A stretch of 64,000 nucleotides of DNA from Myxococcales bacterium (lineage in GTDB: Bacteria; Myxococcota; B64-G9), in NCBI GenBank assembly GCA_012798435.1, contig JAAZNF010000025.1, forward strand, positions 1-64,000. The letters run 5' to 3'. The notes beneath the pieces were generated by a model, which was given only the letters and a program-made list of their open reading frames with translations, was not told where the DNA came from and searched no databases. Every line of letters begins with the position of its first letter. Position 1 is the first letter of the stretch. The translations under genes and the position numbers were made by a program. Shown piece by piece: positions 16,748 through 25,277 of the stretch.

Positions 16748-18082
16748 ATGGACCTCTCCGCGTTCTTCTCCGCCGAAGAGATGGCCGCCTGGGCCGGCGA
16801 GCGCCTGATCAGCCAGGGGCTCACCTTCACCCTCCTCGCCTTGCGCGTGCTGTTCTTGGCCTTGCTCATCTTTGGCGGGCTCAACCGCCATCTCTTCGAG
16901 CTGTGCCAGCGGGCGGCGGTGCGCATCGAGGAGGCGCGCTGGCTGGCCTGGTTGGGCGAGCGCCTGAAGACGCTGCGCCGTCTTGCGCGCGCGCTGCGGC
17001 GCTTCTCCCAGGGGCGCGATCCGCGCACTCCCGCCCCGGCCGGCGAGCGGCAGTGGCTGGTCGACGCCCTCTACCCGGTGCTCTTGTTCTGGAGCTGGAA
17101 CCTTCTGTGCCTGCCGCTGGACTTCTTCCTCGGCTTCGTGCGGGAGCACGCCCGCGGCCTGGCCACCATCGGCCTGCTGCGCTGGTGGCTGGAGTGGCTG
17201 CGCGGCCAGTTGGTGCTGGCCCTGTTCGCCTTGCTGCTCGGGTATGGCCTGTTCGCGCTGGCCCGCCGGCTGCGGCGGAGCTGGTGGCTGTGGCTGTCGG
17301 GAGCGGTGGCCGGCGCGCTGCTCCTGTGGAGCCTGACCTCGCCCATGCGCGCCCGGCTCTACAACGAGTATCGGCCGCTCCCGGAGTCCTCGCTGCGCAC
17401 CCGCATCCAGTCGGTGGTGACCCGCGCCGGCCTCGACCCGCCGCGGGTGCTGGTGGTGGACAGCTCGAAGCGGACGCTGCGGGCCGGCGGCTATCTGATG
17501 GGCCAGGGACCAACCCTGGCGGTGGTGCTCTCCGACAACCTCATCCGTTCCTTTCCCGAGCGGGAGATCGAGGTGGCCGTGGCGCACGAGGTGGGCCACC
17601 AGCTGCGGGATCACCCGCTGCGCAGCCTGCTGCTCACCGGCATCTCGGCCATCATCTTTCTCGGCCTCATCCAGCTGGTGTTGCTCTACGGACCGCGCCT
17701 GTCCCGCCTGCGCTTGCAGAACGGCGCCGACCCGGCGGCGCTGCCGGCGTGCATGGCGCTCCTCTTCTTGCTCGTCAACCTGTCGTCGCCCCTGGGAGCC
17801 TACCTCAACCGGCGCGAGGAGTCCCAGGCCGATCACGCAGCGCTGGAGCTCACCCGCGATCCTGTGGCCTTCGCTTCGCTGATGATCCGGCTGGCCCGCT
17901 CCAACCAGGCCGACGTGGATCCCCCGGCCTGGTGGGTGGTTTGGCGCGGGAGCCACCCGCCGGTGCGCGACCGGCTGCGGGCGGCCTTCGAGTGGGCGCG
18001 GGACAACGGGGTGCGCCTCGATCCGGCCGCCCTGCCGCTCCCCGCGCCGGTTTCCGCTGTCGCCAACCGCCCGCCGGGTTAG
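16748..18082 (+). CDS. M48-family membrane metallopeptidase
   Basis: A 444-residue protein with hydrophobic segments near residues 20-40, 105-125, 150-175 and 180-205, and further ones after the active site. The zinc motif is HEVGH at residues 280-284; the third ligand is Glu358 in EESQAD. This matches the Ste24/HtpX-like membrane peptidases that remove damaged or exposed membrane proteins. The catalytic set is complete. Its stop overlaps by 4 bp the convergent translocator-like gene at 18079. Confidence 0.88.
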   Translation: MDLSAFFSAEEMAAWAGERLISQGLTFTLLALRVLFLALLIFGGLNRHLFELCQRAAVRIEEARWLAWLGERLKTLRRLARALRRFSQGRDPRTPAPAGERQWLVDALYPVLLFWSWNLLCLPLDFFLGFVREHARGLATIGLLRWWLEWLRGQLVLALFALLLGYGLFALARRLRRSWWLWLSGAVAGALLLWSLTSPMRARLYNEYRPLPESSLRTRIQSVVTRAGLDPPRVLVVDSSKRTLRAGGYLMGQGPTLAVVLSDNLIRSFPEREIEVAVAHEVGHQLRDHPLRSLLLTGISAIIFLGLIQLVLLYGPRLSRLRLQNGADPAALPACMALLFLLVNLSSPLGAYLNRREESQADHAALELTRDPVAFASLMIRLARSNQADVDPPAWWVVWRGSHPPVRDRLRAAFEWARDNGVRLDPAALPLPAPVSAVANRPPG

Positions 18083-18630
18083 CCGCGCGACCGCGCCGCC
18101 CGGCGGCTCTCGGACCCGGTCCGCTCCAGTTCGCTCAACCGGTCGATCATGCGCCGCTCGACCTCGCGGGCGGAGGCGATGAGTTCCCCCCCCGCCTGGG
18201 CAGCCTCGCCGGCCTCGCTGGCCGCGAGATCCAGCCGCTTCTGCCTCGCGTTCTCGCAGGCCGAGGCCAGTTCGAGAGGGTTGAACTTCGACCACCCCGC
18301 CGCGCAGGCCTGCAGCAGTTTTCCAGGCACGCCCTCCAGATTCGCCACGGCCGCCCCCAGCGAGACCAGAGAGACGCTCACGGCGGAGGCGATCTGCCAC
18401 AGCGCCGCCTTCTCGATGGCCCGGGCCGCCGCCTCGACCATGCGCCGCCGCTCGGCGCGGTTCGTCTTGCGGATGGCCTCCCCGGCGCAACGCTGTGCCT
18501 CGGCGCTCTGCAAGAGAAGGATCTCCAAATCCTGGAAGTCGCCCAGCAGCGCGCCATGCACGCTCGCTTCGCAGGCCTCCGGTGCCTGGCGACCACCCAC
18601 ACTGACGGTATCGATCTGGTACATGATCAT
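18079..18630 (-). CDS. putative T3SS hydrophobic translocator (SseD/EspB-like position)
   Basis: A 183-residue protein, last of a five-gene operon. It has one strong hydrophobic segment (about 77-98, ALWQIASAVSVSLVSLGAAV) between amphipathic helices, and a C-terminus (REVERRMIDRLSELERTGSE) that aligns with the end of the preceding gene's product. The two are therefore likely paralogues. Size, single hydrophobic patch, and place after a SycD-like chaperone gene match small T3SS pore proteins. Sequence identity to known translocators is too low to see by eye, so this is inference from architecture and order. ATG 18630 overlaps the upstream stop (ATGA); ATG 18624 is an alternative. Confidence 0.5.
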   Translation of the reverse strand: MIMYQIDTVSVGGRQAPEACEASVHGALLGDFQDLEILLLQSAEAQRCAGEAIRKTNRAERRRMVEAAARAIEKAALWQIASAVSVSLVSLGAAVANLEGVPGKLLQACAAGWSKFNPLELASACENARQKRLDLAASEAGEAAQAGGELIASAREVERRMIDRLSELERTGSESRRAARSRG

Positions 18631-19217
18631 TTCCCTCCCGCCGCCAACCGGCGGCACGCTGCCGCGCCTTCGCCCAGCTCGCGCAGCCTGCGGCACATGG
18701 CCTGCTCGATGCGCGCGGCGCCTTCCAGGAGCCGCAGGGTCTCCGTTCGGGCCTGCCGGGCCTCGTCGCTGGCGAGAGAAGCGCGCATGGAGCCGGCCAG
18801 CCGGCCCGCTCCGATGCGGTTTTCGATGCTCTCGCCGAGCCGGCCCGCGCTGATCGTCGCCGTTGCGCCGATGGCCAGCGGGCTTGCCAGCGGCGTCGCC
18901 GGCGGAAACAGCGCGGCGAACACCCACAACGCCGAGAGCGGCTCGCCGAACAGCTTGCCCAGGAATCCCCACCGGCCGGCCCGCGCCTTGGCCGCCAGGT
19001 ACTCGCGGAACAGCTCGAACTGGCGCTTCCGCGCCTGCCGGACCTCCCGGGAGCGCACCGCCACGCCGCTCTTCAATGCGGCGAACTCGGCCGTCGCCGA
19101 GCGGCCCAGGAGCGCCCAGAGATCGCTCTCGAGGTCGACCTCGGGCGTGGGAGCCGCCGGCGACGTCAGCCCCGCCGGCCCCGCGGGCGGTGCCAGGCTC
19201 GGTTGGATTGGTAGCAT
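18627..19217 (-). CDS. putative T3SS hydrophobic translocator (SseC/SseD-like)
   Basis: A 196-residue protein. The Pro-rich start (MLPIQPSLAPPAGPAGLTSP) recalls the Pro/Ser-rich N-terminus of SseD. A charged amphipathic stretch (about 50-80) is followed by a hydrophobic segment (about 88-112, LWVFAALFPPATPLASPLA). The C-terminal helix IEQAMCRRLRELGEG is shared with the downstream gene product. No signal peptide is seen, as expected for a T3SS substrate. It is 9 bp from the SycD-like gene, the usual chaperone partner. Much shorter than true SseC (roughly 480 residues), so either a reduced form or a diverged relative. Confidence 0.5.
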   Translation of the reverse strand: MLPIQPSLAPPAGPAGLTSPAAPTPEVDLESDLWALLGRSATAEFAALKSGVAVRSREVRQARKRQFELFREYLAAKARAGRWGFLGKLFGEPLSALWVFAALFPPATPLASPLAIGATATISAGRLGESIENRIGAGRLAGSMRASLASDEARQARTETLRLLEGAARIEQAMCRRLRELGEGAAACRRLAAGGK

Positions 19218-19226
19218 CTTCCCCCC

Positions 19227-19505
19227 TCAGGTCATGGCCCGGCCGATGTCGCCGAAGAGCCGCGCCGGCTCCAGATCGCCGCGGCGACGGTACAGCTCCT
19301 CCAGCGAGCGCCAGACATCGCTCTGGAAAGGATCGTATAGCGCCAGCCCGGCCAGGATCTCCTCCGCCGCCCGCAGCGCGCCGGTCCGCATGAGCTTGCC
19401 CGCGGCCGCGCGCGCCGCCTCCATCTCCTGGGGGCCGATGCCCCGCAGCTCGGCCAGGGTGACCTCGCCTCGTCGCCACATGTCGAACGCGCGTTCGTTT
19501 TTCAT
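19227..19505 (-). CDS. SycD/LcrH-like translocator chaperone (short form)
   Basis: A 92-residue protein whose whole length follows the N-terminal TPR half of SycD/LcrH/SscA chaperones: WRRGEVTLAELRGIGPQEME, AAAGKLMRTGALRAAEEI, LALYDPFQSDVWRSLEELYR. Yersinia LcrH has the same pattern (a G-T-I start, L-x-x-L-Y-x-L-A, G-K-Y-x-x-A, L-D-x-Y-D-x-R-F). The usual third TPR and C-terminus (about 70 residues) are missing. These chaperones hold the hydrophobic translocators before export. Start has GAGG 6 nt upstream. This is the best-supported member of the cassette. Confidence 0.6.
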   Translation of the reverse strand: MKNERAFDMWRRGEVTLAELRGIGPQEMEAARAAAGKLMRTGALRAAEEILAGLALYDPFQSDVWRSLEELYRRRGDLEPARLFGDIGRAMT

Positions 19506-19512
19506 CGGATCC

Positions 19513-20157
19513 TCACTTGAAGTTGTTGATCACGCCCATGGCCATGTCGTGCCAGCGCGCGATGGTGTTGCTGGTGAACTGGGTGGCCTCGCTGCGCTTG
19601 TTCATCAGGCGCTGGAGGTCCACCATGTTGACCTCCTGGTCGGCGTTCAGCTTGTCGAGCTCGTGCTGCAGCTCCTCGATGCGGGCCTGCACGTCCCCGC
19701 GCCGGAACACCGGGGCGTTTTCGTACTCGGCGATCTTCTCCTGCGGGATGTTCAGCCCGAAGGGCTTCGCGAACTCGAGGAAGACGCTGTTCTTCAGCGG
19801 GTTGTCCCGGTAGAACTTCACCTCCCGCTCGAAGGCCTGCTGCTCCTCGGCGCTCTGGAAGCGGCCCAGCGCCGGGTCGATGGGATCCTGCAGGCCGCCC
19901 TCCACGTACACCAGGTCGTTGGGGTGATCGGCGCGCGAGCTGGAGCGCTCCAGCGCCTTGTTGAGCGCCGCCATCTCGCGGGCGATCTCCTGCTTGCGCT
20001 CGTTGGTCTTCTTGATCTGGGAGATCTTCTCGGAGAGGGCCAGGTCGATCTCGTGCATGAGGCCGACGAACTGCAAGAACACCTCGTCGTCGAAGCCCGC
20101 TCCGCCGCACAGGATGTCGAAACAGCCCCCGACCGAGGACACGTTGAGGTCACTCAT
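19513..20157 (-). CDS. putative T3SS hydrophilic translocator/filament (SseB/EspA-like)
   Basis: A 214-residue, wholly soluble protein with no signal peptide. An N-terminal helix (FLQFVGLMHEIDLALSEK, then IKKTNERKQEIAREMAA) and a C-terminal helix (DLQRLMNKRSEATQFTSN, then IARWHDMAMGVINNF) bracket a variable middle. This is the two-long-helix arrangement of EspA/SseB proteins, whose ends pair in a coiled coil. The start follows GGGGGA and overlaps the small upstream gene by 8 bp. Gene order (small gene, this gene, SycD-like, translocators) equals sseA-sseB-sscA-sseC-sseD of SPI-2. Assignment is by architecture and synteny. Confidence 0.5.
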   Translation of the reverse strand: MSDLNVSSVGGCFDILCGGAGFDDEVFLQFVGLMHEIDLALSEKISQIKKTNERKQEIAREMAALNKALERSSSRADHPNDLVYVEGGLQDPIDPALGRFQSAEEQQAFEREVKFYRDNPLKNSVFLEFAKPFGLNIPQEKIAEYENAPVFRRGDVQARIEELQHELDKLNADQEVNMVDLQRLMNKRSEATQFTSNTIARWHDMAMGVINNFK

Positions 20158-20350
20158 AACACATCCCCCGTGCTGCACGCCGCCCGAGTCGCCCGCGCCG
20201 GCCGACGGTGGCCTTCGACCGTTCTGCCACTATGGCCAGGGCCTCGCGATCGAGCCCCATGTCCTGCAATGCCTCGAGGAACTCGCGCTCCGCGCGCCGT
20301 AGCTCCCCCTGTACCGCGACCGGCAACCCGATCAAGTCTTGCGCTTTCAT
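20150..20350 (-). CDS. small helical protein at the head of the translocon-like operon
   Basis: A 66-residue protein with an ideal ribosome site (AGGAGGT at 20356-20362, 5 nt before ATG). The first 45 residues are one amphipathic helix (VQGELRRAEREFLEALQDMG); the C-terminus is Arg-rich. It lies where sseA, the SseB chaperone gene, lies in SPI-2. No sequence signature proves a chaperone role. It overlaps the next gene by 8 bp. Transcribed from the sigma-54 promoter 25 bp upstream. Confidence 0.6.
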   Translation of the reverse strand: MKAQDLIGLPVAVQGELRRAEREFLEALQDMGLDREALAIVAERSKATVGRRGRLGRRAARGMCYE

Positions 20351-20374
20351 TTCGCACCTCCTGGCCGGGCTCTC

Positions 20375-20390
20375 TTCAATTTTCGTGCCA
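20375..20390 (-). promoter_or_regulatory. sigma-54 promoter of the translocon-like operon
   Basis: The minus strand reads TGGCACGAAAATTGAA, against the consensus TGGCACGnnnnTTGCW. The -24 half is perfect; the -12 GC is GA. Start of transcription would fall at about 20365, giving a 15-nt leader that just contains the Shine-Dalgarno sequence of the gene at 20350. Confidence 0.7.
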
Positions 20391-20486
20391 CGGGAACGAC
20401 GCCGCTCGAAAAAGTGAAAAATGCTTTTGGGTTCTTGCGCTTGAAGCGTAGCCGGTATCGCTCCAGGCTGTGGAAAACCCGGCCGC

Positions 20487-20522
20487 TGTCCGGATTTTTG
20501 CGCGTGCGTCCGAAATCCGGAC
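20487..20522. promoter_or_regulatory. candidate activator site (UAS) with inverted repeat
   Basis: GTCCGGATTT (20488-20497) and AAATCCGGAC (20513-20522) form a perfect 10-bp inverted repeat 15 bp apart, centred about 115 bp upstream of the -24 element. That is the usual distance for a sigma-54 activator site. The 11-mer TGTCCGGATTT recurs twice before another sigma-54 promoter at 38759-38789. Confidence 0.6.
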
Positions 20523-20612
20523 GGGGAGCGCCGGCGGATCGAGCGGCCGACTGGATTTTTTCACCCCGGTGTATTCCGGCCGGATACGCTGGAGGCGCCA
20601 TCCCCGAATTGC

Positions 20613-20644
20613 TTGACCGCTGAGGAAGAGTGCGCGTACTCTTC
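20613..20644 (+). promoter_or_regulatory. nuo operon promoter region with operator-like palindrome
   Basis: TTGACC (20613-20618) can serve as a -35 with TACTCT (20637-20642) as -10 and 18 bp between. The spacer and -10 are covered by a perfect 7-bp inverted repeat, GAAGAGT/ACTCTTC (20625-20631 and 20638-20644), a natural position for a repressor or other regulator. nuoA starts 50 bp later with GGAGG. The rest of 20363-20694 holds the sigma-54 signals and no gene. Confidence 0.4.
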
Positions 20645-20694
20645 AGACCGGCGTTGTCCTGAATCACGGCGCGGTCCAACGCGCGGAGGTTCGG

Positions 20695-21108
20695 ATGGCC
20701 GAAGCAGCGCCCGACTACATCGCTCTGGGGATCTACGCTGGGGCGAGTTTTCTCCTCATCGTGCTGTTGCTCGCGCTATCGCGCTTTCTCGGGCGGCGCA
20801 CCCGCGGTCCGGCCAAGGACGAGCCGTTCGAGGGCGGCATCCGACCCTCCGGTCCGGCGCGGGTGGGAGAGCGCGTCCCCTACTACCTGGTGGCGGTGCT
20901 GTTTCTGGTCTTCGATCTGGAGGCGGTGTTCATCGTGAGCTTTGCGCTCGCCTTCGACGCGCTCGGCTTCGCCGGCTTTGTCCAGATCGCCTTCTTCATC
21001 GGCGTGCTGCTCGTCGCCCTGTGGTACCTCCTGCGCGCCGGGGCGCTCGACTGGGGCCCGCGGGCCGCGCGCGGCGGCGAGGCGGTATCCAAGGAGCGCC
21101 CGATTTGA
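20695..21108 (+). CDS. nuoA: NADH-quinone oxidoreductase subunit A
   Basis: A 137-residue complex I membrane subunit with three TM helices and the conserved [13 protein letters not shown] loop and [10 protein letters not shown] segment that lies against the quinone tunnel. GGAGG precedes the ATG. First gene of the nuo operon; its stop overlaps the TTG start of the fused nuoBCD (TTGA). Confidence 0.95.
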   Translation: MAEAAPDYIALGIYAGASFLLIVLLLALSRFLGRRTRGPAKDEPFEGGIRPSGPARVGERVPYYLVAVLFLVFDLEAVFIVSFALAFDALGFAGFVQIAFFIGVLLVALWYLLRAGALDWGPRAARGGEAVSKERPI

Positions 21109-23510
21109 AGCGCGAGCGAGACATCCTCGCCCCCGGCGAGCTCCCACGCGGCATCCTGGTCGGGCGCCTGGACGACCTCATCAACTGGGGGCGCGGCAAC
21201 AGCCCCTGGCCGGCGTTCTTCGGGCTCTCCTGCTGCTTCGTCGAGATGATGACCGCGCTCACCCCGCGCTTCGACCTGGCGCGTTTCGGGGCCGAGGTGT
21301 TGCGCGGCAGCCCGCGCCAGGCCGATCTCATGGTGATCGCCGGTACGCCTTTTTCCAAGATGGGGCCGGCCATCCTGCGCGTCTACGAGCAGCTGGCCAA
21401 CCCCCGCTGGGTGATCTCCATGGGGAGCTGCGCCAACTCGGGGGGCATGTACGACGTGTACAGCGTCATCCCCGGGGTGAACCAGATCCTGCCGGTGGAC
21501 GTGTACGTCCCCGGCTGCCCGCCCCGGCCCGAGGCCTTCCTGCAGGGGCTCATGCTTCTTCAGGAGAAGATCCGCAAAGAGGAGCGCCCGACGCGCGCGG
21601 TGGTCGGGTTCGCCGGCGGCCGTGAGGGCACCGAGGGCGCGCCGCTTCAGGACGGCCTGAGCAAGAGCCGCGACACGCGCGGCACCGGTTACCAAGGGAC
21701 CACCATCCGGGGGACCAGCGTGACCCCGCCGCGCTTCTTCGGCGAGCGCCACGAGCTCATCTGGCGGCCACCGGCGCCGCGCCTGCTCAGCGCCGACGGC
21801 CCTCCGGCGCTGGCCGAGGCGCTGCGCGCCCGCTTCGGGGAGCGGGTGCGGCCGCTGTCCTCCACCGACTGGCCGACCTTCGCCGTCATGCCGGATGAGC
21901 TGCCGGCGGTGTTGCGCTTTCTGAAGAACGAGGCGAAACCGCGCTACCTCCGCCTCGACGACCTCACCGCCATCGACGAGAGCGAGCGGCGCACGCGGCC
22001 CGAGCACCGCTTCAGCGTCGTGTACCACCTGCTCTCCTTCGACGAGCCTGGCTACCTGCGGCTCAAGGTGCCGGTGCCCCAGGAGACGGGCCAGGTGCCC
22101 ACGGCCACCACGGTGTGGCAGAGCGCCGACTGGTACGAGCGCGAGGTCTTCGACATGTTCGGGGTGCGCTTTACAGGCCACCCCGACCTGCGCCGCCTGC
22201 TCATGCCCGAGTCCTGGGCGGGCCACCCGCTGCGAAAGGACCACCCCTCGCGCGCCACCGACCTGCCGCCCTACACCCGCGAGACGGCCGCGAGGATGCT
22301 GCCGCGCGACGGCGGGGCCTTCTTCGGCGCGCCGGAACCGGACGGGGACGGGCGGCTGATCGTCAACCTGGGGCCCACCCACCCCGGCACGCACGGGGTG
22401 CTGCGCGCCATCCTGAAGCTCGACGGCGAACAGATCGAGGCGCTCGACTTCGACATCGGCTACCACCACCGCGGCGCAGAGAAGATCGCCGAGCGCCAGC
22501 ACTACCACCAGTTCATCCCGTACACCGACCGCATCGACTACCTGTCGGGCGTGCTCAACAACCTGGCCTACCTGAACTCTCTGGAGACGCTGCTGGGGGT
22601 GGAGGTGCCGGAGCGGGCCCGGGTGGTGCGGGTTCTTTTGAGCGAACTCTTCCGCATCGCCTCCCACCTGGTGTTCGTGGGCACCCTGGGCAACGACCTC
22701 GGCGCCATGACGCCGGTGTTCCACGCCTTTTTGGCGCGCGAGGAGATCTTCGACGTCACCGAGGCGGTGACCGGCGGGCGCATGCACCCGGCCTGGTTCC
22801 GCATCGGCGGCCTGCCCGAGGACCTGCCGCCGGATTTTACCGAGCGGCTCGAGCGCCTGCTGCGCACGCTGCCGGGGCGCCTGGACGACATCGAGCGGCT
22901 ACTCAGCGACGGGCCCATCTTCCGCGCCCGCACCGAGGGCGTGGGGGTGGTCAGCGCCGAGCAGGCCATCGACTGGGGCGCCAGCGGCCCGGTGCTGCGC
23001 GCCTCGGGCGTGGCCTGGGACCTGCGCCGCAGCATGCCCTACGCCGGCTACGAGAGCTTCGACTTCCGGGTGTGCACCGCCTCCGCCGGCGACACCTTCG
23101 CCCGCTACCAGGTGCACCTCGACGAGATGCGCCAGAGCCTGTCGATCGTGCGCCAGGCGGCGGCCCGGCTCTCGCCGGGGCGCATCATGAGCGACGACTA
23201 CCGCTACGGCATCCCGCTGCGCGAGGAAGGCCTCACCGACATCGAGAGCCTGATCCACCACTTCCTGCACGTCTCGCGCGGCATCAGCCCGCCGCCGGGG
23301 GAGTGCTACCGCCCCGTCGAGTCCAGCAAGGGCGAGTGCGGCTACTACGTCGTGAGCGACGGGTTGGGCTCGCCGTACCGGCTGCGCATCCGCACCCCGT
23401 CCTTCCCCCACATCCAGATGTTGCGCACGCTGTGCCGCGGCTGGCTCATCGCCGACTTCATGGCCATCCTGGGCTCGATGGACTTCGTGTTGGCCGACCT
23501 GGACCGGTGA
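21105..23510 (+). CDS. nuoBCD: NADH-quinone oxidoreductase, fused subunits B/C/D
   Basis: One uninterrupted 801-residue frame from TTG 21105 (AAGGAG 8 nt upstream). Residues 1-160 are NuoB with the N2 cluster ligands: [12 protein letters not shown], the Cys of [13 protein letters not shown], and [10 protein letters not shown]. About 165-215 is a Gly/Thr-rich linker. About 215-400 is NuoC ([26 protein letters not shown]). About 415-801 is NuoD ([29 protein letters not shown]-like RYQVHLDEM, and the C-terminal [10 protein letters not shown]). All three parts look complete. C/D fusion is well known in enterobacteria; a B/C/D fusion is much less common. Confidence 0.95.
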   Translation: MKRERDILAPGELPRGILVGRLDDLINWGRGNSPWPAFFGLSCCFVEMMTALTPRFDLARFGAEVLRGSPRQADLMVIAGTPFSKMGPAILRVYEQLANPRWVISMGSCANSGGMYDVYSVIPGVNQILPVDVYVPGCPPRPEAFLQGLMLLQEKIRKEERPTRAVVGFAGGREGTEGAPLQDGLSKSRDTRGTGYQGTTIRGTSVTPPRFFGERHELIWRPPAPRLLSADGPPALAEALRARFGERVRPLSSTDWPTFAVMPDELPAVLRFLKNEAKPRYLRLDDLTAIDESERRTRPEHRFSVVYHLLSFDEPGYLRLKVPVPQETGQVPTATTVWQSADWYEREVFDMFGVRFTGHPDLRRLLMPESWAGHPLRKDHPSRATDLPPYTRETAARMLPRDGGAFFGAPEPDGDGRLIVNLGPTHPGTHGVLRAILKLDGEQIEALDFDIGYHHRGAEKIAERQHYHQFIPYTDRIDYLSGVLNNLAYLNSLETLLGVEVPERARVVRVLLSELFRIASHLVFVGTLGNDLGAMTPVFHAFLAREEIFDVTEAVTGGRMHPAWFRIGGLPEDLPPDFTERLERLLRTLPGRLDDIERLLSDGPIFRARTEGVGVVSAEQAIDWGASGPVLRASGVAWDLRRSMPYAGYESFDFRVCTASAGDTFARYQVHLDEMRQSLSIVRQAAARLSPGRIMSDDYRYGIPLREEGLTDIESLIHHFLHVSRGISPPPGECYRPVESSKGECGYYVVSDGLGSPYRLRIRTPSFPHIQMLRTLCRGWLIADFMAILGSMDFVLADLDR

Positions 23511-23513
23511 GGC

Positions 23514-23999
23514 ATGGACGTGCTCGACGAAAAGACCCTCTCCGAGCTGGCCGCGCGCGTCCGGGCCTATCCATACCCGCGCGAGATGGTGGTCGACGTG
23601 CTGCGCGCCATCCAGGAGCGGCGCGGCTGGGTGAGCGACGAGGGGGTGGAGCTTGCGGCGCAACTGCTGCGGATTTCTCCGCTCGAGGTCGAGGAGGTGG
23701 CCACCTTCTACGACAAGATCTACCGCCGGCCGGTGGGGCGCAAGGTCATCCACCTGTGCGACTCGGTGTGCTGCTTCTCCCGCGGCGGGGAAGACATCCT
23801 GAAACATTTGGAGAAGAGGCTCCAGATCACGCTCGGCCAGACCACGCCCGACGGCATGTTCACCCTGCTGCCCACCTGCTGCCTGGGCGCCTGCGGCCAG
23901 GCCCCGGCCATGAGCGTCAACCTGCGCCTGTACGGCCACCTCACGCCCGAGGCGGTGGACCGCATCCTGGAGGAGGAGCGGCGGGAGGTGTCGCCATGA
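23514..23999 (+). CDS. nuoE: NADH-quinone oxidoreductase subunit E
   Basis: A 161-residue thioredoxin-like [2Fe-2S] subunit of the NADH module. Cluster Cys are in HLCDSVCCFSRGG and CCLGACGQAP (N1a). An N-terminal helical bundle (EMVVDVLRAIQERRGWVSDEGV) is normal for the family. Starts 3 bp after nuoBCD; its stop overlaps nuoF by ATGA. Confidence 0.95.
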   Translation: MDVLDEKTLSELAARVRAYPYPREMVVDVLRAIQERRGWVSDEGVELAAQLLRISPLEVEEVATFYDKIYRRPVGRKVIHLCDSVCCFSRGGEDILKHLEKRLQITLGQTTPDGMFTLLPTCCLGACGQAPAMSVNLRLYGHLTPEAVDRILEEERREVSP

Positions 24000-25276
24000 G
24001 CCGGGAAGTCCCGCGGGTGCTCTTTGCCAACCGGCGGCCCGGCCTCACCGCCTCGCTGGCGGAGTTCGAGCGGGGCGGCGGCTACCGCGGCCTGCGCCGG
24101 GCGGTCGCAGAGCTCTCGCCGGCCGAGGTGCGGCGCCTGGTGGCCGATTCGGGGCTGCGCGGCCGCGGTGGGGCGGGCTTCCCCACCGGGGTGAAATGGT
24201 CGTTCTTCCCCCACGACGCCCCGCCCGACAAGTACCTGGTAGCGAACTGCGACGAGATGGAGCCCGGAACCTACAAAGACGGCGAGCTCATCCTGGCCGA
24301 CCCCCACCAGTTGGTGGAGGGCCTGATCGTCTCTGCCTACGCGCTGGGCGCCAATCGGGCCACGGTGTTCATCCGCTACGACTACGAGCGGGCGGCGTGC
24401 GCGCTGGAACGCGCCCTCGCCGAGGCGCGCGAGGCGGGGTACCTCGGCGAGCACATCCTGGGGTCGGATTTTTCGCTGGAGATCCACGTCCACCGCAGCG
24501 CCGGGCGCTACATCCTGGGCGAGGAGACGGCGCTCTTGAACGGCCTGGAGGGGCGGCGGCCCAACCCGCGCCTGCGCCCGCCCTTCCCGGCGCAGAAGGG
24601 CCTGTTCGGCCGCCCGACCAACGTGCAGAACGTGGAGACGCTCGCCTGCGTGCCGCACATCGTGGCGCATGGCCCGCAGTGGTTCCGCGGGCTGGCGCGC
24701 ACCCCGGAGGGCGCGGGCACCAAATTGTTCGGGCTGTCGGGACACCTCGAGCGCACCGAGTGCTTCGAGCTTCCCATCGGCACGCCGCTTCGCGAGATCG
24801 TCGAGGAGTGGGGCGGGGGCGTGTGGCGCGGCCGGCGCTTCAAGGCCTGCCTGCCCGGCGGGGCCTCCACGCCCTTCCTGGACGCGCGCGCCCTCGATGT
24901 CCCCATGGACTTCACCGCCCTGGAGAAGGCCGGCTCGCGCCTGGGCACCGCCGGGGTCACCGTGTTCGACGACCGCACCTGCATGCTGCGCGTGACCCAC
25001 AACTTGATCTCGTTCTTCGCGCGCGAGAGCTGCGGTTTCTGCACCCCCTGCCGCGAGGGCCTGCCCATGGTGCGCGAGTGCCTGGCCCGGCTCGAGGCGG
25101 GGCGGGGGACGCTCGACGACGTGGACTGGCTCAAGGAGCAGGTGCCGCGCATCAACCTCTCCTTCTGCGCGCTGGCCCAGGGCGCCATGGGGCCGCTTTC
25201 GAGCCTGCTCGCGCTCTTCGGCGACGAGGTGCTGGACCACGTGGGCCGGGGCCGGTGCCCGCTGGGGGAGGGCTGA
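23996..25276 (+). CDS. nuoF: NADH-quinone oxidoreductase subunit F
   Basis: A 426-residue NADH- and FMN-binding subunit where electrons enter complex I. Visible are the nucleotide loop GLRGRGGAGFPTG, FMN-site NCDEMEPGTYKD, GEETALLNGLEG, and the N3 cluster ligands ESCGFCTPCREG with the later Cys in FCALAQG. Length is normal. Coupled to nuoE by overlap; nuoG follows after 1 bp. Confidence 0.95.
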   Translation: MSREVPRVLFANRRPGLTASLAEFERGGGYRGLRRAVAELSPAEVRRLVADSGLRGRGGAGFPTGVKWSFFPHDAPPDKYLVANCDEMEPGTYKDGELILADPHQLVEGLIVSAYALGANRATVFIRYDYERAACALERALAEAREAGYLGEHILGSDFSLEIHVHRSAGRYILGEETALLNGLEGRRPNPRLRPPFPAQKGLFGRPTNVQNVETLACVPHIVAHGPQWFRGLARTPEGAGTKLFGLSGHLERTECFELPIGTPLREIVEEWGGGVWRGRRFKACLPGGASTPFLDARALDVPMDFTALEKAGSRLGTAGVTVFDDRTCMLRVTHNLISFFARESCGFCTPCREGLPMVRECLARLEAGRGTLDDVDWLKEQVPRINLSFCALAQGAMGPLSSLLALFGDEVLDHVGRGRCPLGEG

Positions 25277-25277
25277 C

